From contig NZ_JALEBH010000001.1 in NCBI RefSeq assembly GCF_022758885.1, forward strand, positions 682,001 through 746,000: a DNA stretch of 64,000 nucleotides, given 5' to 3'. The translations under genes were made by a program, and so were the position numbers. Of the stretch, positions 16,157-25,976 are shown piece by piece; within the stretch, counting starts at the first letter, position 1, and each line of letters starts with the position of its first letter. The DNA is from Sphingobium sp. BYY-5 (GTDB taxonomy: Bacteria; Pseudomonadota; Alphaproteobacteria; Sphingomonadales; Sphingomonadaceae). The notes under the pieces were generated by a model that was not told the DNA's origin, searched no databases, and saw only the letters and a program-made list of their open reading frames with translations.

Positions 16157-17407
16157 ATGATTCTCTCCCGCTACGAACGCATGATCGCCAAGCGTTACCT
16201 GTTGCCCGGCAAGGGGGAGGGTTTCATCTTCCTCGTCGCCGGCATCAGCCTGGTCGCGGTCATGCTGGGTGTCGCCGCGCTCATCATCGTGATGAGCGTG
16301 ATGAACGGCTTTCGCGCCGAACTATTCGACAAGATCGTCGGCCTGAACGGCCATGCCGTGGTGCAGGGCTATGGCGGACGGTTGCCCGACTGGCAGTCGA
16401 TATTGAAGGAGGCGAAGGCGACGCCGGGCGTCACCAGCGCCACGCCGATGATCGATCAGCCATTGCTCGCCACTTTTCAGGGGCGGGTCGAAGGCGTGCT
16501 GGTGCGTGGCATGACCGTGCCCGACATCCGGTCCAGTTCAACGCTGATAAAGAATGTCAAAGGCGGTAGCCTGAATGCCCTCAAACCGGAAAGCGGGAAC
16601 GTAGCGATCGGATCGCGGCTGGCGGAAAATCTGGGCCTTCAACTGGGCGACACCATCACGATCATCAATCCTGCGGGCCGTGCCACGCCGTTCGGCACGG
16701 CGCCACGCGAGATCGCCTATCGGATTGCGGCGATCGTGGAGATCGGCGTGTATGATTATGACAAGGCCTTGGTCATCATGCCGATCCAGGATGCGCAGAC
16801 ATTGCTGTTGCTGGGCGATGTCGTCGGCATGATCGAGGTGCAGACGGTCGACCCCGACAGAGTCGGGCAGATATTGGAGCCGCTGGCGGCGAAAGTCGCG
16901 GGACGTGCGGTCGTGCAGGACTGGCGGCAGATGAACGCTTCGCTGTTCGAGGCGCTGGCGGTGGAGCGGGTGGCGATGTTCGTCGTCCTGTCGATCATCG
17001 TGCTGGTCGCGGTATTCAACATCCTGTCTTCGCTCATCATGCTGGTACGCGCCAAGACGCGCGATATCGCGATCCTGCGGACGATGGGGGCGAGCCGGAC
17101 GGGGCTGGTCAAGATTTTCATGACGGTGGGCGTCACCATAGGCGCGCTGGGGACGGCGGCCGGCATGGCGCTGGGCTTCACCTTCCTCTTCTTCCGCCAG
17201 AATATGGTCGATGCGATCCAGTTCGTTACGGGTCAGAATCTCTGGGACCCCTCCGTCCGGTTCCTGAGCGAATTGCCGTCCAAGTCCGACCCGGTGGAAG
17301 TGACGGTCATCTGTGTGATGGCGCTATTGTTCAGCTTCCTCGCTACGCTTTATCCGGCCTTCAAGGCCGCCAATACCGATCCCGTGCAGGTGCTGCGCTA
17401 TGAATGA
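16157..17407 (+). CDS. lolC: Lipoprotein-releasing ABC permease LolC/LolE
   Basis: 416 residues. Inner-membrane part of the LolCDE exporter that hands outer-membrane lipoproteins to LolA. The opening [20 protein letters not shown], one N-terminal helix (about residues 23-48), a large periplasmic domain (49-265), and three C-terminal helices are the family layout. [12 protein letters not shown] and [16 protein letters not shown] are signature segments. Only one permease gene lies next to lolD, as is common in alphaproteobacteria, where one LolF-like protein serves for both LolC and LolE. Its last eight bases overlap lolD. Confidence 0.93.
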   Translation: MILSRYERMIAKRYLLPGKGEGFIFLVAGISLVAVMLGVAALIIVMSVMNGFRAELFDKIVGLNGHAVVQGYGGRLPDWQSILKEAKATPGVTSATPMIDQPLLATFQGRVEGVLVRGMTVPDIRSSSTLIKNVKGGSLNALKPESGNVAIGSRLAENLGLQLGDTITIINPAGRATPFGTAPREIAYRIAAIVEIGVYDYDKALVIMPIQDAQTLLLLGDVVGMIEVQTVDPDRVGQILEPLAAKVAGRAVVQDWRQMNASLFEALAVERVAMFVVLSIIVLVAVFNILSSLIMLVRAKTRDIAILRTMGASRTGLVKIFMTVGVTIGALGTAAGMALGFTFLFFRQNMVDAIQFVTGQNLWDPSVRFLSELPSKSDPVEVTVICVMALLFSFLATLYPAFKAANTDPVQVLRYE

Positions 17408-18107
17408 TGTTCTGAAGGTCAACGGCCTTACCCGCAGCTTCACCCAGGGTGGCGTAACGATCGAGGTGTTGCGCGGCGTCGACCTGTCGGTCGGGCCGGG
17501 CGAGATCGTCGCGCTGCTGGGGCCGTCCGGGTCGGGCAAATCGACCATGCTCCAGGCGGTCGGCCTGCTGGAGGGCGGGTTTGAGGGATCGATCCGCATC
17601 AATGGCGAGGAAGCGGCGAAGCTGGACAATGACGGGCGCACCCGGTTGCGGCGCGATGCGCTGGGCTTTGTCTATCAGTTCCACCATCTGCTGCCGGATT
17701 TCAACGCGACCGAGAATGTCATCCTGCCGCAGGTGATCCGCGACGTGGACATGGCGAGCGCGCGGGCGCGGGCGGAGTCGCTGCTGACCTCGCTGGGGCT
17801 GGGCCATCGGCTGGACCATCGGCCGAGCCAATTGTCGGGCGGGGAGCAGCAGCGCGTCGCGGTCGCCCGCGCGCTGGCCAACCGGCCCGCACTGGTGCTG
17901 GCGGACGAGCCGACCGGCAACCTGGACGAGCGGACCGCAGATGTCGTGCTGGCCGAATTTCTGCGGCTGGTGCGCGGCGAAGGATCGGCGGCGCTGGTGG
18001 CCACCCATAATGAACGGCTGGCGGCGAAGATGGACCGGGTGGTCCGCCTGCACGAAGGGCAGTTGGAGGAAGCGGCTGGAGCCGACGGTCAGGGGGCATC
18101 GGACTGA
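17400..18107 (+). CDS. lolD: Lipoprotein-releasing ABC ATPase LolD
   Basis: 235 residues, the cytosolic ATPase of the Lol exporter. Walker [10 protein letters not shown] at residues 41-49, Q-loop region with [17 protein letters not shown] near 95, signature LSGGEQQR near 146 and Walker [14 protein letters not shown] near 163-175, then the H-loop in ATHNERLA. The Q-loop neighbourhood is typical of the MacB/LolD subfamily. The ATG at 17400 lies inside the lolC end, indicating translational coupling. After it come about 430 bases without a gene. Confidence 0.95.
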   Translation: MNDVLKVNGLTRSFTQGGVTIEVLRGVDLSVGPGEIVALLGPSGSGKSTMLQAVGLLEGGFEGSIRINGEEAAKLDNDGRTRLRRDALGFVYQFHHLLPDFNATENVILPQVIRDVDMASARARAESLLTSLGLGHRLDHRPSQLSGGEQQRVAVARALANRPALVLADEPTGNLDERTADVVLAEFLRLVRGEGSAALVATHNERLAAKMDRVVRLHEGQLEEAAGADGQGASD

Positions 18108-18200
18108 TCCCTCCCGTCATTACTATCCTGGCTTTTGGCGGAGTTGTAATAGGGCGGATCGACATTCAGGTTAAAGCAGAAGCCTTGGCCTTATGTTCAA

Positions 18201-18307
18201 CGTCATGCCGGACTTGATCCGGCATCCAGAGTCGCAGGTGCCGCCCTTTGTGGCCCTGGATGCCGGATCAAGCCTGTCCTGAGCCTGTCGAAGGGTCCGG
18301 CATGACG
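18201..18307. repeat. Palindromic repeat with a 23-base insertion in one arm
   Basis: The left arm (18201-18229) and the right arm (18256-18272 joined to 18296-18307) are perfect 29-base reverse complements once 23 bases (18273-18295) are left out. The inserted piece contains CCTGAGCCTGTCGAAGG, which resembles the repeat fragment at 63976-64000. The rest of the 18108-18534 gap shows only this, the hairpin at 18408-18448 and the dnaE ribosome-binding region. Confidence 0.8.
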
Positions 18308-18407
18308 GCGTAGGAAGCCTCCTAAACCGGGAATGTCGATCTGGCCTAGAAGCTATCCCACTTCAAACCCCGTTTCGCGCTGACGAGTGGGTGAGATAAT
18401 GTTCCCC

Positions 18408-18448
18408 GGCCCTTCGAGCGCCTGCTGCAAGCAGGCAGTCGAAGGGCC
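18408..18448. repeat. Hairpin repeat upstream of dnaE
   Basis: Outer arms GGCCCTTCGA (18408-18417) and TCGAAGGGCC (18439-18448) are perfect complements, with an inner CCTGC/GCAGG stem (18421-18425 with 18431-18435). The arms share CCCTTCGA/TCGAAGGG with the repeats at 18273-18295 and 63976-64000. Confidence 0.7.
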
Positions 18449-18534
18449 TGCCAATATATCGCGCATCGATATTACCCACAGCTTTCTTCCATGAGGGGTG
18501 GCGTCGAATCGGCGGGAGGGGGTAGATTGACCCG

Positions 18535-21500
18535 ATGCCTCATGCCCCGTTCGTCCCGCTTCGCGTCTTTTCCTCCTTCACCATGCTCGAAGGCGCGATC
18601 GATCCCAAGAAGATCGCCAAGCAGGCCAAGGCGCTGGGCTTTCCCGCCGCCGCGATTACGGACCGGAACGGGCTGTACGGGTCGATGGCCTTTTCCGACG
18701 CCTGCAAGGGTGAAGGGGTGCAACCGGTCATCGGCGCGATGCTGGGCATATTGCGGCCGGGACGGCCGGCCAATGCGCCGCCGGTGCATGACTGGATCGC
18801 CCTCTATGCGCAGGATGCGAAGGGCTATGATAATCTCTGCGCGCTCGTGTCGATGGCGCATCTCGACCGGCCGGTCGAGGAAGTGCCGCATGTCACGATC
18901 GAAGTGCTGGCGGGGCGCACCGATGGCCTGATCGCGCTGACGGCGGGCGGGGAGGGCGCGTTGGCGCGCCTGTTCGCCGAAGACCAGCCGGATGCAGCGA
19001 TCGCCTATGTCCAGCGTCTGGAGGCGTTGTTTCCGGGACGGCTCTATATAGAGATTTGCCGCCGGCTCGATCCGGTCGAGGGGAAGGCGGAACCGCAACT
19101 GCTCGACCTGGCCTATGCCCGCGACCTGCCGCTGGTGGCGACCAACCCCACCTGCTTTGCCGAACCGCATTTCCATGAGGCGCATGACGTGATGCTGTGC
19201 ATCGCCGACAGCGCCTATGTCGAGACGCCTGACCGCCGCACCAGCTCTCCCGACGCCTGGATGAAGCCGGTGGGCGAGATGAAGCGGTTGTTCGAGGATC
19301 TGCCCGAAGCGCTGGCCAATACGCTGGTCGTCGCGCAGCGCTGCGCCGTCGCCGCGCCCAAGCGCAAGCCGATCCTGCCCAGCCTGGCCGGCGATATCGA
19401 GGGCGAGGCGCGGATGCTGCGCGAGCAGGCGAGCGCGGGTCTGGACGCGCGGCTGGCGAAGCTGGGCATCGTGTCGGACGAAGCGCGGCAACCCTATCTG
19501 GACCGGCTGAAATTCGAGACCGACATCATCATCCAGATGGGCTTTCCCGGTTACTTCCTGATCGTCGCCGACTTCATCAAATGGGCGAAGGATCATGATA
19601 TTCCGGTGGGGCCGGGCCGTGGCTCCGGCGCGGGGTCGGTCGTCGCCTGGGCGCTGACCATCACCGACCTCGATCCGTTGCAACTGGGCCTGCTGTTCGA
19701 ACGGTTTTTGAACCCGGAACGTGTGTCGATGCCCGACTTCGACATCGATTTCTGCGAAACGCGGCGCGGCGAGGTGATCCGTTACGTCCAGCAGAAATAT
19801 GGCGCGGACCATGTGGCGCAGATCATCACCTTCGGTAAGCTCAAGGCGCGCGCGGTACTCAAGGATACCGGGCGCGTGCTCCAGATGAGCTATGGCCAGG
19901 TCGACCGGCTCGCCAAGCTGGTCCCGAACCATCCGACCGATCCCTGGACGCTGGAGCGCTCGCTGAACGGCGTGTCGGAGTTCCGGGCGGAATATGACAA
20001 TGACGCGCAGGTCAAGCGGCTGATCGATTATGCGATGAAACTGGAGGGCTTTCCGCGCCACAGTTCCACCCATGCGGCGGGCGTGGTGATCGGCGACCGG
20101 CCGTTGCAGCAACTGGTGCCGCTCTATCGCGATCCGCGATCCGACATGCCGGTGACGCAGTTCGACATGAAATATGTCGAAGGCGCGGGGCTGGTGAAGT
20201 TCGACTTTCTCGGCCTCAAGACGCTGTCGGTGTTGCAAAAGGCGGTGCAACTGCTCAGCGCGCGTGGGGTCAAGATTGATCTCGACACGCTCGCCTGGGA
20301 TGATCCGGCGGTCTACGACCTGCTCCAGCGCGGCGACACGGTGGGCGTGTTCCAGTTGGAATCGGAAGGGATGCGCAAGACGCTGGCCGCCGTGCGTCCG
20401 ACCAATTTCGGCGACATCATCGCGCTGGTGTCACTCTACCGCCCCGGCCCGATGGACAATATCCCGATGTTTGGACGTCGCAAGAACGGGCAGGAAGATA
20501 TTGAATATCCGCATATTCTCCTGAAACCGATCCTGGAAGAGACCTATGGTATCTTCGTCTATCAGGAACAGGTGATGCAGGCCGCGCAGATATTGGCGGG
20601 CTATTCGCTCGGCGACGCCGACCTGCTGCGCCGCGCCATGGGCAAGAAGGTGAAGGCCGAGATGGACGCGCAGCGGTCGCGCTTTGTCGATGGCTGCGCG
20701 GCGAGCGACATCAAGCCTGCGAAGGCGAACGAACTGTTCGATTTGATCGACAAGTTTGCGGGCTATGGCTTCAACAAGAGCCACGCGGCGGCCTATGCGC
20801 TGCTTGCCTATCAGACGGCATGGTTGAAGGCGCATTATCCGGCGGAATTCTATGCCGGGTCGATGGCGTTCGACATCCATCTGACCGACAAGCTGACCAT
20901 TTTCGTGGACGATATGCGGCGCATGGGGCTGACCTGCCTGGCGCCCGATATCAACCGCAGCCAGGCCGATTTTTCGGTCGAGGCTGTGGCCTATGAGGGC
21001 GAGGATGCGCGGCTGGGCTTTGCCGTGCGCTATGCGCTGGGCGGGCTGAAAGGCGTGGGCGAGAAGGCGATGGAACAGCTTGTCGCCGAGCGGGAGGCGG
21101 CGGGGTCGTTCAAGAATCTCGATGATTTCGCCGACCGGATCGAACCGCGCCTGCTCAACCGGCGGCAGTTGGAAAGCCTGGCGGCGGCGGGCGCATTCGA
21201 TGGCGTTCATGCCGACCGGGCGGGCGTCCACGCGGCGGCGGAAACCATATTGTCGGTCGCATCCAGCAATGCCGAAGCGCGCGAAAGCGGGCAGGGTGGC
21301 CTGTTCGGCGATGTCGAGACGCCCCATGCCGATGTTCGCGTGCCCCCGCATCAGGCCTGGACCGTGGCGGACCGCATGGCGCAGGAGAAGGAGGCATTCG
21401 GCTTCTATTTCTCCGCCCACCCGGTCGATCGCTACAGGCATCTGGCCGAAGCCCGCGGTGCGCGCAGCTATGGCGTCATCTGCCAGGCGCCGATGGGCAC

Positions 21501-22077
21501 GCCCAACGCGGAAGGCCGCGTGATGACGATCATGGCAGCGATGGTGGAGGATGTGCGCTGGCGCGAAACCAAGCGTGGCGCGCGCTATGCCAACGCGACC
21601 TTCTCGGACCAGAGCGGCCAGTTTCAGGCTAGTTGTTTCGACGAGGGGGCCTGCAAGGCGATCGAGGAACTGGCGGCCGATGGCGATTGTGCGCTGTTGA
21701 TCGTCGAACTGGACCGGCTGCCGGGTGAGGAAACGCCGCGTGTGACGGTGCGCGGGGTCGAGCCGTTCCGCCAGATCGCCAGCGCATCGCGGATGGAACT
21801 GACGGTGGACGTGGAAACGGCGCAGGCGGTGGCGGCGCTGGCCGAACTGCTCGCCGGGGCGAGCGGCGGGAGAAGCGAGGTCTTCCTGCGCGCGCGGGTG
21901 GGTCAGGACCAGGCAGCGCGGCTGTTCCTGGGCGACCAATATAGTCTGGGCGCGGACCAGGTGGACGCGATTGCGACGATAGCGGGGCTGTCGATCCACC
22001 GTTTCGAGCGGATGGACGTGAAGGCGGACGGGTATCGCACCCGGACGCGGCGGTCGGGTATGCGGCTGGTGGGGTGA
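18535..22077 (+). CDS. dnaE: DNA polymerase III alpha subunit
   Basis: 1180 residues, the replicative polymerase. PHP domain at residues 1-210, palm with catalytic MPDFDIDFC near residue 400, fingers with VGPGRGSGAGSVV near 360 and GYGFNKSHAAAYALLAYQT near 743, tandem helix-hairpin-helix about 830-890, and a C-terminal OB fold. The start ATG at 18535 gives the expected MPHAPFVPLRVFSS. The first PHP metal site, usually HxRxHS, reads VPLRVFS here, so both histidines are missing and this domain probably lacks nuclease activity. The stop overlaps the start of the next small gene. Confidence 0.96.
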   Translation: MPHAPFVPLRVFSSFTMLEGAIDPKKIAKQAKALGFPAAAITDRNGLYGSMAFSDACKGEGVQPVIGAMLGILRPGRPANAPPVHDWIALYAQDAKGYDNLCALVSMAHLDRPVEEVPHVTIEVLAGRTDGLIALTAGGEGALARLFAEDQPDAAIAYVQRLEALFPGRLYIEICRRLDPVEGKAEPQLLDLAYARDLPLVATNPTCFAEPHFHEAHDVMLCIADSAYVETPDRRTSSPDAWMKPVGEMKRLFEDLPEALANTLVVAQRCAVAAPKRKPILPSLAGDIEGEARMLREQASAGLDARLAKLGIVSDEARQPYLDRLKFETDIIIQMGFPGYFLIVADFIKWAKDHDIPVGPGRGSGAGSVVAWALTITDLDPLQLGLLFERFLNPERVSMPDFDIDFCETRRGEVIRYVQQKYGADHVAQIITFGKLKARAVLKDTGRVLQMSYGQVDRLAKLVPNHPTDPWTLERSLNGVSEFRAEYDNDAQVKRLIDYAMKLEGFPRHSSTHAAGVVIGDRPLQQLVPLYRDPRSDMPVTQFDMKYVEGAGLVKFDFLGLKTLSVLQKAVQLLSARGVKIDLDTLAWDDPAVYDLLQRGDTVGVFQLESEGMRKTLAAVRPTNFGDIIALVSLYRPGPMDNIPMFGRRKNGQEDIEYPHILLKPILEETYGIFVYQEQVMQAAQILAGYSLGDADLLRRAMGKKVKAEMDAQRSRFVDGCAASDIKPAKANELFDLIDKFAGYGFNKSHAAAYALLAYQTAWLKAHYPAEFYAGSMAFDIHLTDKLTIFVDDMRRMGLTCLAPDINRSQADFSVEAVAYEGEDARLGFAVRYALGGLKGVGEKAMEQLVAEREAAGSFKNLDDFADRIEPRLLNRRQLESLAAAGAFDGVHADRAGVHAAAETILSVASSNAEARESGQGGLFGDVETPHADVRVPPHQAWTVADRMAQEKEAFGFYFSAHPVDRYRHLAEARGARSYGVICQAPMGTPNAEGRVMTIMAAMVEDVRWRETKRGARYANATFSDQSGQFQASCFDEGACKAIEELAADGDCALLIVELDRLPGEETPRVTVRGVEPFRQIASASRMELTVDVETAQAVAALAELLAGASGGRSEVFLRARVGQDQAARLFLGDQYSLGADQVDAIATIAGLSIHRFERMDVKADGYRTRTRRSGMRLVG

Positions 22078-22388
22078 TGATGGAACGGCGAACAGGCTGG
22101 GCATATCGCTTGCGATCTCGCAAGGGTGTGGATGGTGATGGGGTGATCAGGCCTGTTTTCCGGTCGGACAATGACCTTTATCAATGGCGTTATGAATGGG
22201 GACTGATGACTGCCGCCACTGGCGGCATTCTGGCGGCGGTTACGCATTTCGATCTGGCTTTTCGGTTCTGGCCGGTAATTCTGCTGCCTGCAATTCTCCT
22301 ATTCGGCTTGTCGCGGTGGCAGGCATGGCGCAATCGCCAGTTTGGCAAGCGCTTCAGTCACTATGAGAGTGATCAGATAAGTCGATGA
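22077..22388 (+). CDS. Small membrane protein of unknown function
   Basis: 103 residues if the ATG at 22077 is used; GTG at 22074 and ATG at 22080 are alternatives. Polar N-terminal 40 residues are followed by two hydrophobic segments (about 44-60 and 66-80) and a basic C-terminal tail (RWQAWRNRQFGKRF). The start overlaps the dnaE stop, so translation may be coupled to dnaE. I do not recognise a family. The size, hydropathy and clean frame argue for a real gene. Confidence 0.55.
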   Translation: MMERRTGWAYRLRSRKGVDGDGVIRPVFRSDNDLYQWRYEWGLMTAATGGILAAVTHFDLAFRFWPVILLPAILLFGLSRWQAWRNRQFGKRFSHYESDQISR

Positions 22389-22417
22389 TTTGAAATAATT
22401 TTGAGTAATATGGTTCC

Positions 22418-23485
22418 TCAAAACAACCGCATCTGAGCGCCTTCGGGCGGTCGAAAAAGGTCTGTGCGCAGCACCAGCCTTTCGCCGCCTAGCCCCGCGC
22501 GCCGTCGCGCACGCACAAAGCGGGTGCGGATCAGGTCGGCCCAGACACCCTGTCCCTTCATCCGGCTGCCGAAATTCGGATCATTGTCGCGGCCGCCCCT
22601 TATGTCGCGGATCATGGCCATGACCTTGCCCGCGCGATCGGGATGATGTTCGGCCAGCCAGGCGCGGAAGAGCGGGGCGACCTCGTGCGGCAGGCGGACG
22701 AGGATATAGTTGACGTCGCGCGCGCCGGCGGCGGCCACGCGCGCGACCACGCTCTCTATCTCATGATCGTTGATGGCGGGGATGATGGGGGACATGTTCG
22801 CCGACACCGGAATGCCTGCCTCGGCCAGGCGCGCGATCGCCGCGATCCGCCGATCGGGATGCGGCGCGCGCGGCTCCAGGGTGCGGGCGATCCGGGGATC
22901 GAGCGACGTGACCGAGATCATCACCGCCACCAGATTGTCGCGCGCCAGGTCGGCCAGCAGGTCGATGTCGCGCAGGATGCGGTCGGACTTGGTGGTGATG
23001 AAGGTGGGGTGCCGGGTTTCGGCCAGCACCTCCAGCACCGACCGCGTGATCCGCCAGTCCTTTTCGATCGGCTGATAGGGATCGGTGTTGGTGCCCATCG
23101 CGATGGGGCTGACGACATGGCTCTTCTTCGCGAGTTCCGCGCGCAGCAGCACGGCCGCATCCGGCTTGGCGAAGAGCTTCGTTTCGAAGTCCAGCCCCGG
23201 CGACAGGTCGTGATAGGCGTGGCTGGGCCGGGCAAAGCAATAGATGCAACCATGCTCGCATCCGCGATAGGCGTTGATCGACTGGCTGAAAACTATGTCG
23301 GGGGAATTGTTGCGGGCGATGATGGTGCGGGGGTGCTCGACCGTCACCTCGGTCCGGAGCCGGTGCTTGGGTCCGTCAATCTCCTCCGCCGCGTCGAGCC
23401 AGTCGCCGTCGGCTTGTCGGTCTGGCAAGTTGAAGCGCTGGCTTTCGCGATTTTGCGTTGCGCCTCTTCCCTTTTCCACGGCCAT
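22418..23485 (-). CDS. PA0069-family radical SAM protein
   Basis: 355 residues. The Fe-S cluster motif is the CxxxCxxC form CEHGCIYC, preceded by INAYRGC, the hallmark of the Rv2578c/PA0069 radical SAM group. Other segments: MGTNTDPYQPIE, TKSDRILRDIDLL and SANMSPIIPAINDHE, close to the SplB-like fold. The reaction of this group is not established. I start at the ATG at 23485 (MAVEKGRG) because the upstream 47 codons are not conserved in style and overlap the rnr promoter region. The gene is divergent from rnr across about 95 bases. Confidence 0.85.
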   Translation of the reverse strand: MAVEKGRGATQNRESQRFNLPDRQADGDWLDAAEEIDGPKHRLRTEVTVEHPRTIIARNNSPDIVFSQSINAYRGCEHGCIYCFARPSHAYHDLSPGLDFETKLFAKPDAAVLLRAELAKKSHVVSPIAMGTNTDPYQPIEKDWRITRSVLEVLAETRHPTFITTKSDRILRDIDLLADLARDNLVAVMISVTSLDPRIARTLEPRAPHPDRRIAAIARLAEAGIPVSANMSPIIPAINDHEIESVVARVAAAGARDVNYILVRLPHEVAPLFRAWLAEHHPDRAGKVMAMIRDIRGGRDNDPNFGSRMKGQGVWADLIRTRFVRARRRAGLGGERLVLRTDLFRPPEGAQMRLF

Positions 23486-23580
23486 GCGCAATATTAGAAC
23501 ATATAGGGAACATTGGCAAGGGCCGGTCTCTTTTGCGGGGGCTACTGGCGCGCGGCCCCCGGTCTTCCTATAGCTAGTCC

Positions 23581-25893
23581 ATGGCATCCACCCAGAAACA
23601 GAAGACAGCCCGCGCCCCTGGCGCAAAAGTCCGGCCCGCCGGCTTCCCCACCCGCGATCAGGTGATAGCCTTCATCGCCGAGTCCGACACGCCCGCCGGC
23701 AAGCGGGAGATCGCCAAGGCGTTCGGCCTGAAAGGGCAGGAGAAGATCGCGCTCAAGGCGCTGCTCAAGGATATGGCGGATGAAGGGCTGATCGACATCG
23801 GTCCGGCCCGCGCCTTCCACAAGATGGGCGGCGTGCCCAAGGTGACGGTGCTGCGGATCGTAGATGTCGACGACACGACCCTGATCGCGACGCCCGAACG
23901 CTGGGAGGCGGAAGGCCAGCCCGCGCCGCGGCTGCGCGTGGTGGAGCGGGGAAAACGGGGCGCGCTGACGATTGGCGACCGCATCCTTGCCCGTACCGAA
24001 GAAGCCGGGCGCGGCTGGGTCGCGCATGTGATGAAAAAGCTCGCCAAGGCCAGCGAGGAATTGCTGGGCGTGGTCGAGGAGATGGCGGACGGCAAGCTGT
24101 GGCTGCGCCCCGTCGACAAGCGCATCCGCAAGGACACGCCGATCAGCGACGTTGGCACGGCCAAGCCCGGCGATCTGGTGCTGGCCGAGCCACATGGCCG
24201 CCCGCCGCGCATTTTCGCGCGCGTGACCGACATATTGGGCGATCCTTTCGCGCCGCGCAGCTTCAGCCTGATCGCGATCCACAAATACGGCATCCCCCAT
24301 GTCTTCCCCGAACAGGCGGAGGAGGAAGCCGTGCAGGCGTCCGCCCTGCCGCTGCATGAGCAGAAGCGTGAGGATCTGCGCCATCTGCCGATTGTGGCGA
24401 TCGATCCGGTGGACGCGCGCGATCATGATGACGCGGTCTGGGCCGCGCCCGACGAGGACGAAGCCAATCCGGGTGGGTATAAGGCGATCGTCGCCATCGC
24501 CGATGTCAGCTACTATGTCCGCCCCGGCAGCGCGCTCGACAAGGAGGCGCGCAAGCGCGGCAACAGCGTCTATTTCCCCGATCTGGTCGTGCCGATGCTG
24601 CCGCATCAATTGTCGTCCGACATGTGCTCGCTGCGTGCGGGGCAGGACCGGGCGGCGATGGCCTGCCACCTCACCATCAACGCGCAAGGCAAGGTCACGG
24701 CCTGGCGCTTCACGCGCGCGGTGATCCGCGTGGCGGCGGTGCTGGCCTATGAGAATGCGCAGGCGGCGATCGACGGTGAGCAGGAGAATGCCCTGCTGGA
24801 GCCGTCCCTCAAGCCGCTCTGGGCCTGTTGGGCGCTGCTGCAAAAGGCAAGGAAGGCGCGCGATCCGTTGGCGCTAGACCTGCCGGAACGGCGCGTGGTG
24901 CTGGACGAATATGGCAAGATCGTCAGCGTCGCGGTGCGCGAGCGGCTCGACGCCCATATGTTGATCGAGGATTATATGATCGCCGCCAATGTCGCGGCGG
25001 CCAAGGCGCTGGAACAGAAGAAGGCGCCGGTCATGTACCGCGTGCATGAGCCGCCCAGCCGCGAGAAGCTGGTGTCGCTCAAGGAATATCTGGCGACCTT
25101 CGACATCAGTTTCGCGCTGGGGCAGGTGGTGAAGCCCTCCACCTTCAACCAGTTGATCGCGAAGATCGGCGAGGCGGAGGAAAAGCCCCTGATCATGGAG
25201 CAGATATTGCGCAGCCAGACTCAGGCCTATTATGCGCCGCAGAATATGGGGCATTTCGGGCTGGCGTTGGGCAGTTATGCGCATTTCACCTCACCCATTC
25301 GCCGCTATGCCGACCTGTTGGTGCATCGCGCGCTTGTGGGCGCCTACGGCCTGGAACTGCCCGCGTCCAAGGGCGGGGCGATCCCCGACCGGTCGTCGCT
25401 GAGCCAGGATGATTATGAGAATATGGGCCGGGTCGGTGAGATGATCTCCGGCCATGAGCGGCGCGCGATGGAGGCGGAGCGCGAGACGGTGGACCGCTAT
25501 GTCGCCGCCTATCTTGCCGCGCATGTCGGCGAGGTGGTGAAGGCGCGGATTACGGGCGTGCAGAATTTCGGTTTCTTCGCAACGGTCGAGGGGCTGGGCG
25601 GCGACGGGCTGGTGCCGGTGTCGACGCTGGGCGCGGAACGCTTCTTCTACGATGAGGCGGGCAAGGCGCTGGAGGGCGTGGAGAGCGGCGATCGCTATAC
25701 GGTCGGGCAGCGGCTGGAATTGCGGCTGGCGGAGGCGGACCCGATCAACGGGGCCTTGCGCTTCGAGCTGCCCGATGCGCCCGCGCCGCGTGGTGGCCCG
25801 ATGAAACGCGACCGCACCCGGCCGGGTATCAAGCGCGGGCGGCCTGCCAATATCCGGCATATGGGGGCGAAGCGGCGGAAGCATAAGCGGTAG
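23581..25893 (+). CDS. rnr: Ribonuclease R
   Basis: 770 residues. A 3'-5' processive exoribonuclease that degrades structured RNA. Cold-shock-type OB domains occupy roughly residues 60-250, the RNB catalytic domain follows with the metal-binding DPVDARDHDDAVW near residue 275-287, and the S1 domain (GEVVKARITGVQNFGFFATV) lies near 645-730. The lysine/arginine-rich tail (GAKRRKHKR) is typical. The gene converges on the uspA gene, separated by a long palindrome that could end both transcripts. Confidence 0.95.
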   Translation: MASTQKQKTARAPGAKVRPAGFPTRDQVIAFIAESDTPAGKREIAKAFGLKGQEKIALKALLKDMADEGLIDIGPARAFHKMGGVPKVTVLRIVDVDDTTLIATPERWEAEGQPAPRLRVVERGKRGALTIGDRILARTEEAGRGWVAHVMKKLAKASEELLGVVEEMADGKLWLRPVDKRIRKDTPISDVGTAKPGDLVLAEPHGRPPRIFARVTDILGDPFAPRSFSLIAIHKYGIPHVFPEQAEEEAVQASALPLHEQKREDLRHLPIVAIDPVDARDHDDAVWAAPDEDEANPGGYKAIVAIADVSYYVRPGSALDKEARKRGNSVYFPDLVVPMLPHQLSSDMCSLRAGQDRAAMACHLTINAQGKVTAWRFTRAVIRVAAVLAYENAQAAIDGEQENALLEPSLKPLWACWALLQKARKARDPLALDLPERRVVLDEYGKIVSVAVRERLDAHMLIEDYMIAANVAAAKALEQKKAPVMYRVHEPPSREKLVSLKEYLATFDISFALGQVVKPSTFNQLIAKIGEAEEKPLIMEQILRSQTQAYYAPQNMGHFGLALGSYAHFTSPIRRYADLLVHRALVGAYGLELPASKGGAIPDRSSLSQDDYENMGRVGEMISGHERRAMEAERETVDRYVAAYLAAHVGEVVKARITGVQNFGFFATVEGLGGDGLVPVSTLGAERFFYDEAGKALEGVESGDRYTVGQRLELRLAEADPINGALRFELPDAPAPRGGPMKRDRTRPGIKRGRPANIRHMGAKRRKHKR

Positions 25894-25902
25894 GGTATCA
25901 AT

Positions 25903-25972
25903 CGTCGTTGCGAGCGCAGCGAAGCAATCCAATGTCACGACGATGGATTGCTTCGCTGCGCTCGCAATGACG
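25903..25972. repeat. Long palindromic repeat between rnr and the Usp gene
   Basis: Two 29-base arms (25903-25931 and 25944-25972) are reverse complements with one mismatch, around a 12-base loop. The sequence type (TTGCGAGCGCAGCGAAGC) is a common interspersed repeat in many genomes. It fills nearly the whole gap between two converging genes and may act as a bidirectional terminator. Confidence 0.85.
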
Positions 25973-25976
25973 GAAA

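Noticed and set aside
18472..22104. Two long open frames (592 and 557 residues) on the minus strand
   Set aside because: Both are antisense to dnaE, which has full motif support.
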